From NCBI GenBank assembly GCA_934631005.1, contig CAKTXA010000027.1, positions 1 through 36,467 on the forward strand: DNA of 36,467 nt, read 5' to 3'. A program made the translations under genes and the position numbers. This DNA comes from an uncultured Oscillospiraceae bacterium (GTDB lineage Bacteria; Bacillota; Clostridia; Oscillospirales; Oscillospiraceae). Every line of letters begins with the position of its first letter. Positions within the stretch are counted from its first letter, which is position 1. Under the pieces are notes generated by a model. The model saw only the letters and a list, made by a program, of their open reading frames with translations, ran no database searches and was not told the DNA's origin. Shown piece by piece: positions 1 through 7,892 of this stretch.

Positions 1-58
1 ATCTAACAGGGAGCTTTTTTCTTGTCTACGCCACTCCTCGCTGGAAGCTATTTCTTTA

Positions 59-127
59 CCCCCGGCATAGCCGGGGGGTGTCTTTGGTACAACCAAAACG
101 CTCCGGATTTCGCTTTGGAAATCCGGA
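59..127. repeat. Two adjacent strong hairpins upstream of kinase fragment
   Basis: Two perfect inverted repeats lie side by side. The first pairs 59-66 (CCCCCGGC) with 70-77 around a 3-nt loop. The second pairs 102-111 (TCCGGATTTC) with 118-127 around a 6-nt loop. Neither has a clear T-run, so a simple terminator role is not obvious. Their position beside a truncated mobile-element region suggests remains of an insertion sequence end or a degraded intergenic repeat. IS200/IS605 ends carry such hairpins, but no transposase gene is visible here. Confidence 0.5.
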
Positions 128-136
128 ACGATTGCG

Positions 137-421
137 TTGTCCGTCTGTGCGGTATTTGCCTGTATCAACAGCCTTTCAAGAGCGATCAACGCCGCTATGC
201 TGGCCGGTTTGCCGCAGGCGCAGGCTGCGCCATGGTTCTGTCTGCGGTCTGCGATTTGCTATCATGCGATCTGCTGGCTGTTTGCCGCCATCGCCTATTA
301 TCCTGCGACGCACAGCGTGCGGAGGATGGTCGAGGATGAAAACTTTGCGCAGACATGGTATGTGTTCTGGGTGTTGCCGCTGGTGTTCATTGCGCTGAAT
401 CTGTTTATGATCCCCAAGTAA
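137..421 (+). pseudogene. Membrane-segment fragment of a GHKL-type sensor kinase
   Basis: This 94-codon frame opens on TTG and ends at TAA. It encodes hydrophobic helices, a cytoplasmic-looking VRRMVEDENFAQTW stretch, then another helix ending in LNLFMIPK. That pattern resembles, from memory, the N-terminal membrane domain of AgrC/GHKL histidine kinases of Clostridia. The protein stops where such kinases would continue into more helices, the dimerisation segment and the ATPase domain, and no ribosome binding site precedes it. The stop falls at the join with the truncated integrase, so the fragment was probably created by a deletion or insertion event. It is unlikely to be functional. The family assignment is tentative because only one short motif supports it. 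Confidence 0.5.
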
Positions 422-1097
422 CCCGGCTTGGCGCACCTACAAATACACTGGGCAGAAGAAGGAAAAGAAAATCGCGGACGATGAAACGGTGAAAAAGCTG
501 ATTCAGGCGCTGGAGGCCGTGAGCATCCTGTACGAAACTTACTTCAAGCTCATCATCGCGACCGGAATGCGCCGCGGAGAGTGCTGTGCCCTCAAATGGG
601 AGGATATCAACTACGCCGAACGCAGCATCCACGTCTGTCGCAACGCAGTCAAAACGACCGGCGACGAGATCATCGTAAAGGCTCCGAAAACGAAAGCGGG
701 CAACCGGTATGTGTACTTCTCGGCAGAGATGGAAAGCCTGCTCCGCGAATACGAAGCCTTCTGCGCGGCAGAAACGGAACGTTATGACCGACGCAAGCAG
801 ACGAAAGACGATTATGTGTTCCGCAGAAAAGGCATGGAACTGCCGATGACGCCCTCGACCTTCACATGGCGGTTCAAGAAAATCCTCAAGGCGAACGAGT
901 TGCCGACGGACCTGAACGTTCACAGTCTGCGCCACACGGCGGCAAGCCTGCTTATCGCCAGCGGCACGGACGTCGGTACAGTTGCGGGATTGCTCGGTCA
1001 CAGTCAACCGTCTACCACGCTGGATATCTACACCCACGCCTTTGATAAGAACAAGAAAGCGGCAAGTCGGATCATGCAGAGCAGCTTGGAGATCTGA
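420..1097 (+). pseudogene. Tyrosine recombinase/integrase, N-terminally truncated
   Basis: The C-terminal catalytic domain of a phage/ICE-type tyrosine integrase. Visible catalytic features are the TGMRRGE arginine, HSLRHTAASLL (H-x-x-R box), the GHSQPSTTLDIYTH box with its histidine and the nucleophilic tyrosine. The frame is open before the first GTG (489) back to about 411 and reads N-P-A-W-R-T-Y-K-Y, like the end of the core-binding domain, so the start is lost and only about 220 residues of a usual 370-400 remain. The missing part is replaced by the kinase fragment. If expressed from the GTG at 489 it would lack the arm- and core-binding domains. A stem-loop follows, then partial tRNA-Arg copies, the natural target of such enzymes. 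Probably a decayed integrative element. Confidence 0.85.
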
Positions 1098-1166
1098 GCT
1101 ATCTTCCGAAAAGCTCCATCCGGTTGCGCTACGCTGTAAAAGTAGATAATCAGAACAATTCTATAT

Positions 1167-1204
1167 AAAAATTCCGTAAAATCATATGATTTCACGGAAT
1201 TTTT
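1167..1204. terminator. Bidirectional stem-loop after integrase fragment
   Basis: An 18-bp stem pairs 1167-1185 with 1186-1204 with a single A/C mismatch (1178/1193). The A-rich left side and T-rich right side make it usable as a terminator in both directions. On the minus strand it follows directly on the displaced tRNA-Arg 3' end (1204-1222), just as the terminator at 1269-1302 follows the intact tRNA. Confidence 0.75.
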
Positions 1205-1222
1205 GGTACGCCCGACACGATT
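1204..1222 (-). repeat. Partial tRNA-Arg 3'-end copy (putative att site)
   Basis: Nineteen bases are identical to 1304-1322, the CCA end, acceptor strand and part of the T arm of the complete tRNA-Arg, exactly 100 bp away in the same orientation. A 3'-end tRNA duplication beside an integrase gene is the usual footprint of site-specific integration into a tRNA gene. The copy is followed on the minus strand by its own terminator-like hairpin, so it may be the displaced 3' end of the original gene. Confidence 0.75.
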
Positions 1223-1268
1223 TACCCCTGTGGGGCATAAACTTCGAATCGCGCCGGACTGTATTCAT

Positions 1269-1302
1269 AAAAATAGCCACCCCGGTTGGGGTGGCTATTT
1301 TT
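1269..1302 (-). terminator. Terminator of tRNA-Arg
   Basis: A perfect 15-bp stem (1269-1283 with 1288-1302) closes a 4-nt loop. On the minus strand it begins two bases past the CCA end of the tRNA and its descending arm ends in a T-run. This is a textbook intrinsic terminator for the tRNA transcript. Confidence 0.9.
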
Positions 1303-1303
1303 A

Positions 1304-1380
1304 TGGTACGCCCGACACGATTCGAACGTGCGACCTACAGAGTCGGAGTCTGTCACTCTATCCAACTGAGCTACGAGCGC
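1304..1380 (-). tRNA. tRNA-Arg (anticodon CCG), CCA encoded
   Basis: Read on the minus strand, a full cloverleaf can be folded. The acceptor is GCGCTCG with CGGGCGT, then TA, the D arm GCTC, an anticodon stem ACAGA/TCTGT around loop CTCCGAC, and a T arm around TTCGAAT, with CCA encoded at 1306-1304. The anticodon is CCG, decoding CGG arginine. The acceptor has a U5-G68 and a G1-U72 wobble. The neighbouring 5'-half copy (1533-1571) carries C at position 5, which would pair better, so this 5' half may have come from an integrated element. Transcription probably comes from the promoter at 1601-1629, through the 5'-half copy. Detected by eye only. Confidence 0.93.
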
Positions 1381-1427
1381 ATTTATGAGATAAACGGCGA
1401 AGTGCCGGTCATCGCTTTTTGAAATTG

Positions 1428-1446
1428 GTAGTCAAACAGTAGTCAA
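1428..1446 (+). repeat. Tandem GTAGTCAA repeats, candidate integrase arm sites
   Basis: The octamer GTAGTCAA occurs at 1428-1435 and 1439-1446, one helical turn (11 bp) apart. It lies in the 152-bp segment between the intact tRNA and the 5'-half copy. Short direct repeats at helical spacing next to a tRNA att core are typical arm-type binding sites of tyrosine integrases, so the segment looks like the end of an integrated element. This role is inferred. Confidence 0.5.
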
Positions 1447-1532
1447 GGAACAAGCGAAAAATCGCTCTCACACCCGAAAAGTCCAGTCGTATCAACGGCT
1501 TTGGGATTCTCTCAGCCGAATGGGGCAGAAAC

Positions 1533-1571
1533 GTCGGAGTCTGTCACTCTATCCAGCTGAGCTACGGGCGC
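1533..1571 (-). pseudogene. 5'-half tRNA-Arg copy (att remnant)
   Basis: Thirty-nine bases match the 5' half of the intact tRNA-Arg (1342-1380) at 37 positions, from the first acceptor base to the anticodon loop, then identity stops abruptly. The two differences are T versus C in the D arm and T versus C in the acceptor. With the 3' half of the intact gene this 5' half would give a better-paired acceptor stem, so it is probably the original host 5' half displaced by integration at the anticodon loop. Confidence 0.8.
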
Positions 1572-1600
1572 GTGGAGGGGGCTGATGTCTCAGCCCGGAT

Positions 1601-1629
1601 ATTATATCAGCTTCCGCAGGGAAAGTAAA
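1601..1629 (-). promoter_or_regulatory. Promoter for the tRNA-Arg locus
   Basis: On the minus strand TTTACT (1629-1624) and TATAAT (1606-1601) are separated by 17 bp, about 30 bp before the 5'-half tRNA copy. This is probably the original tRNA-Arg promoter. The intact tRNA would now be transcribed from it through the truncated copy. Confidence 0.65.
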
Positions 1630-1649
1630 GCCCAAACTGCACGACTTTT

Positions 1650-2330
1650 TTAGACATGCGCATACAGCGCGTACAGCGGCAGCTGGGGGTCGTATTTTTG
1701 CGGGGCGTAGTGGATCGAGCCGATGCGCGGGCCGGAGACGCCATACTTCGGATTGAAGCCAAACAGGTTGCGGTACTGCATCAGGTCGTCGTTTTCCTCC
1801 CGCATCGCCTCCAGCACCAGCAGCGCCGCCATGGCGTCATCCACCGCGCGGTGCGAATTCTCCGCCGCCACGCCGTAGCTCTCGATGGCGTTTTTCAGCT
1901 TGTGCGGATACGGGCGGCGATCCTTGTAGACCGTGAGAATATCCAGCATGCCCAGATTTTTAAGGCAGTCGGCCATGCCGAGCCTTGCCAGATAGAAATA
2001 CAAAAACGTAAAGTCAAACTGCGCGTTGAACGCCGCGATCATCGTGCGCGGGGCCTGCAGCATGGCGGCAAAGCGCTCGGCCGCCTGCGGCTTTTCTACG
2101 CCCTCGGCGGCGAGCATCTGCTCGGTGATGCCCGTGAGGTCCGTGATCATGGGCGGCAGGCGCCTGCCCGGCGTGAGCCGGATGAGCAGGTCCATTTCGT
2201 CCTCCACCCCGTCCGGGCTGACCGCGACGGCCGCCAGCTCGATGATCTCATCGCGGCGGCAGTCGATGCCCGTCGTCTCCGTATCCAGCACGACCACGCG
2301 GTCAAACTGCGTAAAAATCGAATCCAGCAT
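1650..2330 (-). CDS. DnaQ-family 3'-5' exonuclease
   Basis: A 226-residue DEDDh exonuclease related to the DNA polymerase III epsilon proofreading domain. Exo I is seen as VVLDTETTGID near residue 13 with the D-x-E metal pair. Exo II is probably the AFNAQFDFTFL segment, and Exo III is HRAVDDAMAAL, with the catalytic histidine and the last aspartate. It has no polymerase or helicase domain, so it is a stand-alone exonuclease, used in repair or RNA/DNA end processing rather than clearly as a replicase subunit. It begins 5 bp after the stop of the deacylase gene on the same strand, suggesting co-transcription, although no functional link is evident. Physiological substrate unknown. Confidence 0.9.
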   Translation of the reverse strand: MLDSIFTQFDRVVVLDTETTGIDCRRDEIIELAAVAVSPDGVEDEMDLLIRLTPGRRLPPMITDLTGITEQMLAAEGVEKPQAAERFAAMLQAPRTMIAAFNAQFDFTFLYFYLARLGMADCLKNLGMLDILTVYKDRRPYPHKLKNAIESYGVAAENSHRAVDDAMAALLVLEAMREENDDLMQYRNLFGFNPKYGVSGPRIGSIHYAPQKYDPQLPLYALYAHV

Positions 2331-2335
2331 CTTCT

Positions 2336-3925
2336 TTACCGGCGCAGCACGCGCCCTGCCCTTTCCTGTGTGAATTCGCCGTCCGCGATGGCGGGGCGGC
2401 CGCCGACGAACACATAGTCCATGCCCGCCGCCTCCTGTGCGGGGTCAGTATACGTGCCGTGCTCGTGCAGGCGCGCGGGGTCAAACACGCACACGTCCGC
2501 GTCCGCGCCCGGCTGCAAAACGCCCTTGCCGCGCAGCCGCAGGCGGCTGGCGGGCAGCGACGTCATCTTCCGCACCGCCTCCTCCAGCGTCAGGAGATGC
2601 TTCCGGTTTACATAAGTCTCGATCATTCGTACGAACGAGCCGTATACGCGCGGGTGCAGCAGGCCCGTATCGGGATAGGTGCTGTCGGAGATAATACTGC
2701 TGAACGGGTCGCTGAGCACCAGCTCCAGATCATCGTCGCTCGCCACGGCGTCGATCATCGAGGCCGTGCAGTTCTCATCCGCCAGCAGATCGAAGATGAG
2801 GTCAAACGGGTCGCGCCCGGCCTGCTCCGCGGCCTGCGCAACGCTCATGCCAAGCAGCCACGCGTTGTGTTCCTTTGCCGCGCTCGTCACAAAAACATTT
2901 TCCCAGCCGCACAGGAGCGAGATATTTTCAAAATCGCTGTCGTGCTCCATGCGCCGCCGCGTCTGCGCGCGGTACGCCGGGTCGCGCAGGTTCTGCGCCA
3001 GCTGCTCCAGCGCCGTGTTCTGGCACTCAGGCGGCAGGATGTGGATGAGCTGCGTGGAGCCGCGCGTATAGGGGTACATATCGCAGGCGGCGTCCAGCCC
3101 GTTCTCCCGCGCCGCGGCCAGCAGCCGCAGCATCTCCGGCGAGCATTTGCCCCAGTTGCGCTTGCCGATGCTCTTGAGGTGGCTGATCTCCAGCGGGATG
3201 CGCAGCGTTTCGGCAACGTGCAGCATCTCGCGCAGCGACTCGACCACGCGGTCGCCCTCCTGCCGCATATGGACCGTCACGGGCACATCGCCGCCCGCCA
3301 GCGGGCGCAGCGCCTCGATGAGCTCGTCCGTCGTGTAAAAGCACTCCGGCGCGTAGCCGAGACCGAGCGACACGCCCAGCGCACCGGCTGCGAGCGCCTG
3401 CTCCATCCGCCGGTGCAGCGCGCGCAGCGCGTCCGGCGAGAGCGGCCCGCTCGCAAAGCCCGCCACGCTCGCGCGAAGCGTCCCGCCGCCGACCAACATG
3501 CCCAAATTCAGCGGCAGCGGCTGCCGCTCCAGCGCTGCAAGATAGTCCTCCATGCTGCCGCTTGCGACCGACTGCGGCAGCGCGCCGGTGACCGGCGCGA
3601 GATACTGCGCGATCTCGGCGCAGTAGGTCTCTCCGCGCGGCGCGACGGACAGGCCGCAGTTGCCGTTAATGATCGTCGTCAGGCCCTGCCGCAGCTCTGC
3701 GCAGCCAAAATCAGGCCGGAACGCCGCCGCGTCGGCGTGGCGGTGAATATCGAGAAAGCCCGGTGTGACGGCTTTGCCCGCGGCGTCGATGCACACGCGC
3801 GCCTGCGCGGCATCAAACTGCCCGATCCCGGCGATCTTGCCGTCCCGGATGGCGACATCGGCGCGCACGCCGGCGCGCCCCGTCCCGTCGATCACCGTGC
3901 CGTTTTTCAGCAAACAGTCCAGCAT
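2336..3925 (-). CDS. N-acyl-D-amino-acid deacylase (D-aminoacylase family)
   Basis: An amidohydrolase-superfamily enzyme of 529 residues, the usual size for D-aminoacylases, which release D-amino acids from N-acyl forms. The metal site is visible as DIHRHAD (H61, H63), the bridging cysteine C90 in NGNCG, and histidines in VTVHM and ISHLK; SDDD near residue 400 fits the catalytic aspartate. The N-terminal composite beta domain starts MLDCLLKNGTVIDGTG. The ATG at 3925 was chosen because GAGGTG lies 7 bp upstream and it begins exactly at the family N terminus; an ORF extension to 3970 has no support. Dihydroorotase-like or other deacylase specificity is possible. The terminator at 3986-4015 separates it from glgP, and its own promoter was not identified. 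Confidence 0.88.
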   Translation of the reverse strand: MLDCLLKNGTVIDGTGRAGVRADVAIRDGKIAGIGQFDAAQARVCIDAAGKAVTPGFLDIHRHADAAAFRPDFGCAELRQGLTTIINGNCGLSVAPRGETYCAEIAQYLAPVTGALPQSVASGSMEDYLAALERQPLPLNLGMLVGGGTLRASVAGFASGPLSPDALRALHRRMEQALAAGALGVSLGLGYAPECFYTTDELIEALRPLAGGDVPVTVHMRQEGDRVVESLREMLHVAETLRIPLEISHLKSIGKRNWGKCSPEMLRLLAAARENGLDAACDMYPYTRGSTQLIHILPPECQNTALEQLAQNLRDPAYRAQTRRRMEHDSDFENISLLCGWENVFVTSAAKEHNAWLLGMSVAQAAEQAGRDPFDLIFDLLADENCTASMIDAVASDDDLELVLSDPFSSIISDSTYPDTGLLHPRVYGSFVRMIETYVNRKHLLTLEEAVRKMTSLPASRLRLRGKGVLQPGADADVCVFDPARLHEHGTYTDPAQEAAGMDYVFVGGRPAIADGEFTQERAGRVLRR

Positions 3926-3985
3926 AGCCAGCACCTCATTCCCCCATGATTTTACACGCTTTTCCCGCAAAAAGCAACCTATATA

Positions 3986-4015
3986 AAAAGAACGAGCCGT
4001 CCGGCTCGTTCTTTT
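3986..4015 (-). terminator. Terminator of the maltodextrin operon
   Basis: A 14-bp perfect stem (3986-3999 with 4002-4015) sits a few bases after the glgP stop. On the minus strand it is followed by TTTTTATA. It ends the six-gene maltodextrin operon and insulates the deacylase gene. Confidence 0.9.
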
Positions 4016-4018
4016 CTA

Positions 4019-6340
4019 TCAAATTTTCCAAATGTCCTTGGCGTATTCGCGGATGGTGCGGTCGGAGGAGAAATAGCCTGCGGCGGCGATGTTCTCCAGC
4101 GCCTTGCGGCCAAAGGCGAGGCGGTCGCGGTAATCGCGGTTGGCGCGCAGGCGCGCGTCGCGATAGCTGTTAAAATCGTACAGCACGAAGTACGGATCGG
4201 GCGCGTGCCAGCTCGCGCCGTCCAGCAGCGCGGTGTAAAGCTCCTTCTGGTCGTCATCCGTCTCGACCGTGCCGTCGATGAGCGTATCGACCGCGCGGCG
4301 CAGGCGCGCATCGGCCTTGTAGAGCGCCCTGGGGTCATACGTCTTGCGTATGGCGTTCAGCTCCTCGACCGTGCCGCCGAAGATATAGTTGTTCTCCAGC
4401 CCCGCGCGCTCCACGATCTCCACGTTCGCGCCGTCGAGCGTGCCGAGCGTCACGGCGCCGTTCAGCATCAGCTTCATGTTGCCGGTGCCGGAGGCCTCGG
4501 TGCCCGCGGGCGAGATCTGCTCGGAAATATCCGCGGCGGGGATGATATGCTCGGCATAGGAGCAGTTGTAGTTCTGCACGAACACGACCCGCAGGCGGTC
4601 ATTCGTGGCGGGGTCGGCATTCACAAGGGCGGCGATGCGGTTAATGTACCGGATGATCGCCTTGGCGCGGGCATAGCCCGGCGCGGCCTTTGCGCCGAAG
4701 ATGACGGCCGTGGGCGTAAAGTCCGTGAGCGTGCCGTCCTTGAGCGACAGATAGAGATCCATCACCGACAGTGCGTTCATCAGCTGCCGCTTGTACTCAT
4801 GCAGGCGCTTGACCTGCACGTCGAAAATAAACGTCGGGTCAAGCTGCACGCCCTCCTGCCGCGCGATGACGGCGCAGAGCTGGCGCTTTTTCTCCTGCTT
4901 GACGGCAAGGAATTCCTCCACCGTGAAATCATCCAGATGCCCGCGCAGGCCCGTGAGCCGGTCAAGGTCAGTCAAATATCCCGCGCCGATGCGGTCACTC
5001 AGCAGGCCGCACAGCTCCGGATCGCACAGCCCCAGCCAGCGGCGGGGCGTGATGCCGTTCGTCTTGTTCTGGAAGCGGTCGGGGTAGACGGCGTACCAGT
5101 CGCGGAAGAGATCGTCCTTGAGGATCTCGGAGTGGATCTTCGCCACGCCGTTCACGGCGTGCGAGCCGTAGACGCTGAGGTCGGCCATATGCGCCTTGCC
5201 GTCCTTCAGCACGTACAGGCCGCGGCCGGGCAGCTCGCGCTGGAGCTTCTGGTCGATCCTCTCCAGCACCGTGCACAGCTCCGGCACAACGGACGCCAGC
5301 AGCTTGAGGTCCCACGTCTCCAGCGCCTCGCTCATCACCGTGTGGTTCGTATAGGCGAACACGCGCACGGCGATGTCAAACGCGGTGTCAAAGTTCATGC
5401 CCTCGCCCTCCAGCAGACGGATGAGCTCGGGGATGGACATGGCGGGGTGCGTATCGTTCAGCTGCACGGCGACAAATTCCGGCAGGCGGTACAGATCGCT
5501 TCCGTGCGCGCGGCGGTAGGCGCGCAGGATGTCCTGCAGCGACGCGCTGCAGAGCACGTACTGCTGCCGGATGCGCAGGCGCTTGCCGTCGGGCGTGGAG
5601 TCGTTGGGGTAGAGCACGCGCGTAATATCCTCGGCGCGGTTCTTATCCTCCACGGCGGCGTCATAGTCCTGATCGTTGAACGCCTTGAAGTCAAGCGCGC
5701 ACGGCGCTTCGCACTGCCACAGGCGGAGCGTGCCCACGGTGTCGGTGCCGTAGCCGACGACCGGCATGTCATACGGCACGGCCAGTACGGTCTCGTCCGC
5801 AAATTGGACGGTGACGGCCAGCTCCGGGCGGCGGAGGCTCCACGGATCGCCGAAGCGCGTCCAGTCGTCCGCCGTCTCCTTCTGCGCGCCGTCCTCAAAG
5901 CTCTGCTTGAACAGGCCGTAGCGGTAGCGCAGGCCGTAGCCCATGAGCGGCAGGTCGCACGTGGCGGCGCTGTCGAGGAAGCAGGCGGCAAGGCGGCCAA
6001 GGCCGCCGTTTCCGAGCGCGGCGTCCTCGATCTCCTCCAGGCAGGCCAGATCCACGCCGCGGTCGGCAAATGCCTGCTGCGCGGCGGACAGGATGCCCAT
6101 GTTCAGAAGATTGCTGTAGATCAGCCGGCCGATCAGGTATTCGGCCGAAAAGTAGAAGGCTCTGCGGCCGGACGCCTGCTGCTGCCGGGTGTTGGCCCAG
6201 GGCTGGGCCAGCTGGTCCATCATCGCCTCCGACAGGCACCGGTGCAGCGCCTGTGCGTCGGCCGTTTGAAGGGTCAGATCGTGGCGCTCCCGCAAAAGGC
6301 GCTCGGTCTGCTCAATCAGTTTTTCTGCGTTGTAACTCAA
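4019..6340 (-). CDS. glgP: Glycogen/maltodextrin phosphorylase
   Basis: GT35 alpha-glucan phosphorylase, 773 residues. It splits alpha-1,4-glucans with phosphate to give glucose-1-phosphate. The family signature EASGTGNMKLMLNGAVTLG is present, with the pyridoxal-phosphate lysine at about residue 623, as are AFYFSAEYLIGR near the N terminus and GNGGLGRLAACFLDSAA. The start is a TTG at 6340 giving LSYNAEKL; AAGGAGG lies 8-9 bp before it, whereas the longer ATG ORF start at 6379 has no such site. It is the last gene of the operon, 59 bp after malQ. The pairing with MalQ and a maltodextrin importer points to degradation of imported maltodextrins and perhaps stored glycogen. Confidence 0.95.
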   Translation of the reverse strand: MSYNAEKLIEQTERLLRERHDLTLQTADAQALHRCLSEAMMDQLAQPWANTRQQQASGRRAFYFSAEYLIGRLIYSNLLNMGILSAAQQAFADRGVDLACLEEIEDAALGNGGLGRLAACFLDSAATCDLPLMGYGLRYRYGLFKQSFEDGAQKETADDWTRFGDPWSLRRPELAVTVQFADETVLAVPYDMPVVGYGTDTVGTLRLWQCEAPCALDFKAFNDQDYDAAVEDKNRAEDITRVLYPNDSTPDGKRLRIRQQYVLCSASLQDILRAYRRAHGSDLYRLPEFVAVQLNDTHPAMSIPELIRLLEGEGMNFDTAFDIAVRVFAYTNHTVMSEALETWDLKLLASVVPELCTVLERIDQKLQRELPGRGLYVLKDGKAHMADLSVYGSHAVNGVAKIHSEILKDDLFRDWYAVYPDRFQNKTNGITPRRWLGLCDPELCGLLSDRIGAGYLTDLDRLTGLRGHLDDFTVEEFLAVKQEKKRQLCAVIARQEGVQLDPTFIFDVQVKRLHEYKRQLMNALSVMDLYLSLKDGTLTDFTPTAVIFGAKAAPGYARAKAIIRYINRIAALVNADPATNDRLRVVFVQNYNCSYAEHIIPAADISEQISPAGTEASGTGNMKLMLNGAVTLGTLDGANVEIVERAGLENNYIFGGTVEELNAIRKTYDPRALYKADARLRRAVDTLIDGTVETDDDQKELYTALLDGASWHAPDPYFVLYDFNSYRDARLRANRDYRDRLAFGRKALENIAAAGYFSSDRTIREYAKDIWKI

Positions 6341-6399
6341 AAAAGGTCCTCCTTGCGATGGTCTGAGCCGACGATGCACTCATCGGCCCCTGTCAGCGG

Positions 6400-7887
6400 T
6401 CACCGGGCGCGGCCGGACTGCTCCGTCAGCGCGGCGATGTGCGCGGCAAGCTCGTCGGAATCCGCGCCGGGCAGCATCCGCCAGCGCCAGTTCGTCACCA
6501 GCAGCCGCCCGGGCTCGTTCATGCGCGCCGAAGCGCCCAGACGCAGATAGTCCTGCATCTGCGCCACGAACAGCGCGGCCTTCGACTGCATACCAGCCTG
6601 AATGATGGCGTCCGCCAGATCGTCGGTCTTTTTGATCTTGAGATAGCGGCGGGCGTAGGCGTCCACCTCGGGGCTGGCTGCTTCGCACCACTGCCGCAGC
6701 GTCTCATTGTCGTGCGTGCCGGTGTAGCATATGCAGTTTGTGCCGTATTTGTGCGGCAGATAGTTGCTCGGCTCGCGCGGGTCAAACGCGAACTCCAGCA
6801 CCTTCATGCCCGGGAAGCCGGATTTTTTTACAAGCGCGCGCACCTCGGGCGTGAGGAAGCCGAGATCCTCGGCGATGAAGTCGGTGTCCGGGCAGCCGTT
6901 CTGGATGGCGCGGACGAGCTTCATGCCCGGCCCCTGGACCCACGCGCCGCGGCGCGCGGTCTTATTCTGCGCGGGGATGGACCAGTAGCTCTCGATGCCG
7001 CGGAAATGGTCGATGCGGACAACGTCAAAGCTCTCCCCCGCCGCGCGCAGACGCTCGATCCACCACGCGAAGCCGGTCTGCTCCATGTGATCCCAGTCGT
7101 AGATGGGATTGCCCCAGTACTGGCCGCTTGCGTTGAAGCCGTCGGGCGGGCAGCCCGCCACCACGCGCGGACGGCGCGTGCGCGTGAGCTGGAAATTCTC
7201 CGGGTGCGCCCACACGTCCGCCGAATCCAGCGGGACGTAGATGGGAATGTCACCGATGATGCGCACGCCCTGCGAGCGGGCGTAGGCGCGCAGGCGGCGC
7301 CACTGCGTATAGAAGCAGTACTGCAAAAACTGCTGGAACTCCACCTCGCCGGCCAGCTCCTCGCGCCAGCGGGCGATGGCCTGCGGCTGGTGCAGACGAA
7401 TATCATCCGGCCAGCTCGTCCACGGCCCGTCGCCGAAATGCGCCTTTACGGCCATGAACAGCGCGTACTCGTCGAGCCATGCGGCATTCTGCCGCACGAA
7501 TTCGGCAAAATCCTCCGGCGGCTGCACGCGGAACGCCGTCCACGCCTGCCGCAGCACGCGCAGGCGGTTTTGATACATCGCCCGAAAATCGACCTCGTCC
7601 GCCCGCGTGCCCCACTGCACGCTCTCCAGCGCCGCCCGGTCGAGCCAGCCGTGGCTGACCAGCTGCTCGGGGTCGATGAGGTACGGGTTCCCGGCAAAGG
7701 TGGAGAACGCCTGATAGGGCGAGTCGCCGTAGCCGGGCGGGTTGATGGGCAGGATCTGCCAGTAGGACTGCTTCGCTTTTTTCAGAAAGTCGACAAACCG
7801 GTATGCCTCCCGCCCCATATTGCCGATCCCGTATTCGGACGGCAGCGAGGTCAGGTGCATCAGGATGCCGCTGCTTCGATCCTTCAT
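6400..7887 (-). CDS. malQ: 4-alpha-glucanotransferase (amylomaltase)
   Basis: GH77 disproportionating enzyme, about 495 residues, which moves glucan segments between maltodextrins and releases glucose. Family features include SSGILMHLTSLPS at the N terminus, the VVRIDHFRGIESYW region with the catalytic nucleophile aspartate, FIAEDLGFLTP with the acid/base glutamate, and YTGTHDNET. Three in-phase starts lie together (GTG 7896, ATG 7893, ATG 7887). The last has the best-placed purine-rich site (AAGAG, 8 nt away) and the family-like start MKDRSSGIL. The gene overlaps or touches the lacI stop (TGATG), so translation is coupled. It supplies longer chains for GlgP downstream. Confidence 0.95.
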   Translation of the reverse strand: MKDRSSGILMHLTSLPSEYGIGNMGREAYRFVDFLKKAKQSYWQILPINPPGYGDSPYQAFSTFAGNPYLIDPEQLVSHGWLDRAALESVQWGTRADEVDFRAMYQNRLRVLRQAWTAFRVQPPEDFAEFVRQNAAWLDEYALFMAVKAHFGDGPWTSWPDDIRLHQPQAIARWREELAGEVEFQQFLQYCFYTQWRRLRAYARSQGVRIIGDIPIYVPLDSADVWAHPENFQLTRTRRPRVVAGCPPDGFNASGQYWGNPIYDWDHMEQTGFAWWIERLRAAGESFDVVRIDHFRGIESYWSIPAQNKTARRGAWVQGPGMKLVRAIQNGCPDTDFIAEDLGFLTPEVRALVKKSGFPGMKVLEFAFDPREPSNYLPHKYGTNCICYTGTHDNETLRQWCEAASPEVDAYARRYLKIKKTDDLADAIIQAGMQSKAALFVAQMQDYLRLGASARMNEPGRLLVTNWRWRMLPGADSDELAAHIAALTEQSGRAR

Positions 7888-7892
7888 AGTCA

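Noticed and set aside
2459..3949. Long plus-strand open frame of 496 codons opposite the deacylase gene
   Set aside because: It is the mirror of a GC-rich real gene with the composition of an antisense frame (many R, A, H), no ribosome binding site and no recognisable domain.
4205..6550. Long plus-strand open frame of 781 codons opposite glgP
   Set aside because: glgP on the other strand has clear motifs and a ribosome binding site; the plus-strand translation is arginine/alanine/valine-rich noise caused by high GC at codon position 3.
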